Source: Cunninghamella blakesleeana
Lineage: Eukaryota; Mucoromycota; Mucoromycetes; Mucorales; Cunninghamellaceae
Reading direction: 5' to 3'
Length of the DNA stretch: 64,000 bases
Assembly: GCA_017871115.1 (NCBI GenBank)
Contig: JAFCIZ010000001.1
Location: forward strand, 6,446,001 to 6,510,000
Shown piece after piece: positions 60,812 to 64,000 of this stretch. The stretch's first letter is position 1. Each line of letters opens with the position of its first letter. The notes under the pieces are model-generated. The model saw only the letters and a program-made list of their open reading frames with translations, ran no database searches and was not told the DNA's origin. Made by a program: the position numbers and the translations under genes.

Positions 60812-61051
60812 ACGTTATTAAAAGAAAGAGAGGGTAAGAGGAAAAAGAAAGTTAAAATCAAAATTGTCCAACAATGGAAAGAAATTACTCAAAAAAAAAC
60901 GGAATTTTAAAAAAACCCAGCCAATAAATTTACACCATCTTCATCTGAAAATCTTAATTTTTTTTAAGATTTGGCATAAAACAGTAATAAATACTTTATT
61001 TATATATTTATTTTAAATCGTAAAATGCTAATGAAAATAAACTAGATACTA

Positions 61052-63505
61052 TTAATATCCCATATCTTGAGTCCAAGCTTGTTGACTCGATTGGTATCTT
61101 GGTGCTGGTCTTAAATAAGGAGCAGGATAATCGCTTTCAGAAGTTATCGGTAAAACTACGCCTAATTCCCAATTACTATAAATCATATAATATAGAAACA
61201 TATACATATGCATTAATTATTTTAATCAAATTATTTAATCAATATAATTTTATTTTATTTTATTTACCTGATATTCATTTTCGGTTTTTTACTTTCCCTT
61301 GATAAAGTTAATTTTCCCCAAGCAGCCGTTGTAGCATTATGACTCCTAAACATATGTTAATAAAAGTTTTAAAAAACAATATATTTTGTATATTAGTACA
61401 AATAATAACAAATTAACATCTTTATTTATATATATCTCTATATCTACATATACCATACCCACAATATATCCACCCTAATAGTTGATTTTCCGATTTTTTT
61501 TTATTATCGTTATTTTGTAGAGTAGCAATAATATACTAAATAAATTATTTTTTTTAAAAAAAAATTAGAATGTATAATGTTTTTATACTACCCTTACAGT
61601 CGCTCTATAGAGAAAAATTACCTTTGAATGCATTAATGTTCCTGGCCTAAGACTGATAGCATCACACATTACTTGTTTAGGAAATGTTGGTTTTTTCCAA
61701 GTATCTGTATTTAAACAGATAGTTCCTGCCCCCTATTATATTTAATCATATATTAAGTTGAATTTCTATCTCTCTATACAATCTTTTTTTATCATATATC
61801 TATATATCCTTTTTCTTTTCTTTTCTTTTCTATCTATTTACCGGAGGACCTAGTTTACTTGATAATATTGTATCATAAGTTGGATATATAATATCAATAG
61901 GTGGAAGAGTTTGTTTCTTTTTCGCTAGAGGTTTTTTCCCATCAACATAAGGATTGATTCCACAAAAAGAGCTATATAATTCATTCAAATACCCTATATT
62001 TAAAGCTCCAAGTGATGATGTCTACGTATTCCAAATAACAATAAATTGAAAATGGTATGTATACATTTAGTTTACCGTTTTATACTGTACATATTTAATG
62101 ATGATATGTATCTATACTTACTTGCATTTCTACTTTTGGTGGTTTGGATGGATCAGCTGCACCAAGGTCTTTGATAATAGTGGATAATCGTGTATGACCA
62201 TATTTTTTGGATGCTTCTTCACCTTCATAAATACCAGAAACGGAGGCTACAATGTGCGCTTTTGCTTTTGAAAAATCATACTTTTTTAGTTCATCCTTGA
62301 CTGAGCCTGGTATTTGCATTTTATCTAGTAAATCGCATATATCATTGGCAAATGGTGGCATGGTTTCGTTGGATCCATTAGTTAATTCTGGAAAATCTTG
62401 AATAAATACTACGTTTTCTAAATCATTATAGTCGTAGGATTCCTATATATATATTAAAAAAAAAAATAGTAATAAAAATTAACGAAGATGAAAAAAATAA
62501 CTGATACTAAAAAATTGATTTACCATATTTGCGGACCCAATGACCACCCGTAAATAGTGTGAATGAAAGAGTAACATTAGTTTAGGGTGGAAAACACCAA
62601 ATTTATCATCTTTCATAGGAGGGTAGATCAGTACTCTATTATGTCCAATTTGTTTACGCATAGCCTAATATATAAATAAGTTAAGATAAAATTAGTTATA
62701 ATTAATTAATATTATATATTTATTGTTTCTTATTCGTATGATTCTATTATTATTTTTAACTTACAGGTCGACCATGGGTTACAATACATAAATTTACATG
62801 TTGAGGAATTAATTCTTCAATAAAATCTTTACTCCATACAAAGGCTGTTATTAAAGCTTTTTTTAAAGTCGACTATACGACAGTTTATCAAGTTATAAGG
62901 TAGGAATATAAAAAAAAAAAAAGCTCGTTGAGCATGAACACCAAATAATTTTGCTTTTTATTTTTAATTTTTTTTTTACACGTACTGTTTTCCTTCATAC
63001 TTACCTTTTGAATGATATGTTCGATACGAATAAAATTTGGACCACAATAACCACGTATATGTGTCAACTTAATAGTGCCGTTCCAATAATTATCATTTTG
63101 TTGATTGGAGGTTGAAGGAGTACCTATTTTAATTCTTTTAAAAGGCTGCTGTTCCTTTGTTTCGGGGCTGTTGCTAATGTTATTATCTGATCCATACTGA
63201 TCTTGATCGTTGTCCTTATTTTCTGGTGTAGGTATTTTTCTCTTCGTACTTGAAGAAGAAAAAGAAGTAATGGTAGTAGAATTGGCAGGTACCGATGATT
63301 CCATCAATAATATTTCCCTCGGCGTAAGCTCTTCTACTTTTTTATTTAATGATAAAGCCAAAGCCATTCGCATATCCTGCTGCTCTTGCTCCTGTTGAGC
63401 CTGAATTGTAAGTATGCTATTATTCTTTCCTTCGAGAGATAAAGCTATTGCTCGAGAGAGATCATCGTTTTCTTCATCGCTGATGTCTATTGAATTAAAA
63501 GCCAT
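61052..63505 (-). CDS. TDP1: Tyrosyl-DNA phosphodiesterase 1 with N-terminal UIM motifs
   Basis: Tdp1 removes trapped topoisomerase I peptides from DNA 3' ends. About nine exons. Both HKD-type motifs of the phospholipase D superfamily are present: FHPKLMLLFHSHYLRVVIGSANM (first His and Lys, with the downstream Asn) and LMHSKYII plus WIYCGSHNATTAAWG (second His, Lys and Asn). LTHIRGYCGPNFIRIEHI and AFVWSKDFIEELIP mark the N-terminal phosphodiesterase lobe. The first 60 residues carry two ubiquitin-interacting motifs (DLSRAIALSLEGK and DMRMALALSLNKK), then a Ser/Asp-rich linker with a basic KRKIP...KRIKI nuclear-localisation-like stretch. The C-terminus PAPYLRPAPRYQSSQAWTQD is the conserved Tdp1 ending. 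Confidence 0.95.
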
Positions 63506-64000
63506 ATATTTTATTTTAGATAGAATTATAAGAAGGAAAAAATATAGATCAATTTTTTAAAGATTGAAAAAAAAATAGATTAGTTTTTTAAAGATAGAAA
63601 AAAAAAAAGGAATTATTTATTCCCATTTATTACTAAAACATCCCTCCGCTATTAAAAAACTAAAAATTTACTAGTAAAAAATAAATTGAAATAAAGTAAA
63701 AATAGTATATATGAAAATAACTATAATAAAATATCATAAAAATTAATTACAGCTTTAAAAAAAACGTTTATTAAAATGAAACAAATTAGTATAATACGAA
63801 GAAACATTATAAAATAATAAATTTTAAAATGGAAATAAAATAAAAACAGTATAGTAGTAATTATAACAAAAAATAGTAAACATAAATAATGAGCAGAGCT
63901 GAAAAAAAAAAAAACGAAAAAAAAAGATTTAATATCCTATAGTATGTATTGATAAGATTGTTATGATAATTGTTCATTTTGTTGGGAACGCTGTTATCCC
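63506..64000. other. Gene-free edge, TDP1 promoter side
   Basis: The last 495 bases are A-rich on the plus strand with a duplicated segment GAT(A/T)GAAAAAAAAATAGATTAGTTTTTTAAAGAT-like near 63555-63600. No coding frame is supported up to the edge. Confidence 0.5.

Noticed and set aside
1..64000. tRNA, rRNA, CRISPR arrays, or intact mobile elements
   Set aside because: No T-loop GGTTCRANTCC motif, no rRNA-like block, no regularly spaced identical repeats, and no transposase, integrase or reverse-transcriptase motif was seen on either strand.

Overview
This window is AT-rich nuclear DNA from a fungus. The genes are broken by many short spliceosomal introns (GTAAGT or GTAAAA-type donors, CTAAC-like branch sites, (T)AG acceptors). 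Proteins carry long Asn, Asp, Ser, Glu and Gln runs, and there are long A/T and (TA)n tracts between genes. The gene content (GINS Psf2, Bub3, Ypp1/TTC7, a Caf120/Skg3-like PH protein, an F-BAR/DEP/RhoGAP of the Rgd2 type, Bpl1, FPGS, Tdp1, cobalamin-independent methionine synthase) is fungal. The base composition, homopolymer runs and a membrane-anchored GT5-like glycosyltransferase suggest an early-diverging lineage, most likely Mucoromycota. That placement is inference; no rRNA or marker gene fixes it.

Layout, left to right. 1-1122: a possible gene tail, then non-coding. 1123-3902 (-): GT5-like glycosyltransferase. 4291-5348 (+): PSF2. 6527-10441 (-): Ypp1/TTC7 TPR protein. 10688-11754 (+): EngB-type GTPase. 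11908-13420 (-): BUB3. 14247-18105 (-): coiled-coil protein with a decayed kinesin motor domain. 18825-22983 (+): PH-domain protein. 23276-24665 (-): LEA2-like membrane protein. 24666-26975: the largest gene-free stretch. 26976-29414 (-): methionine synthase. 31018-31783 (+): RPL38. 32105-35337 (-): F-BAR/DEP/RhoGAP. 35622-36573 (+): DUF2470-type membrane protein. 37547-38149 (+): small thioredoxin-fold protein. 39013-41514 (-): biotin protein ligase. 42158-43172 (-): unknown. 43607-45261 (-): glucosamine-6-phosphate deaminase. 45742-50353 (+): C3HC zinc-finger (ZC3HC1/Pml39/Rsm1 family) protein with a huge acidic repeat tail. 50773-52695 (-): arrestin-like. 53279-53650 (+): unknown small protein. 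54165-57294 (-): MIT-domain protein. 58189-60811 (-): folylpolyglutamate synthase. 61052-63505 (-): Tdp1.

The genes form no single pathway or cluster. They are core housekeeping genes (replication, spindle checkpoint, trafficking, one-carbon metabolism, biotin, translation) in a normal eukaryotic arrangement. Several head-to-head pairs share short intergenic promoters (10442-10687, 35338-35621, 45262-45741). Exon structures were built by hand by matching splice sites with reading phase. Where the summed exons are a multiple of three I say so.

The most interesting items are: (1) the roughly eight-copy divergent acidic repeat in the C3HC protein, (2) the kinesin-like protein that has lost its nucleotide-binding motifs, (3) the stand-alone domain resembling the N-terminus of malate dehydrogenase 1B, (4) the Golgi-type membrane-anchored GT5-like enzyme, and (5) two unrecognised multi-exon proteins.
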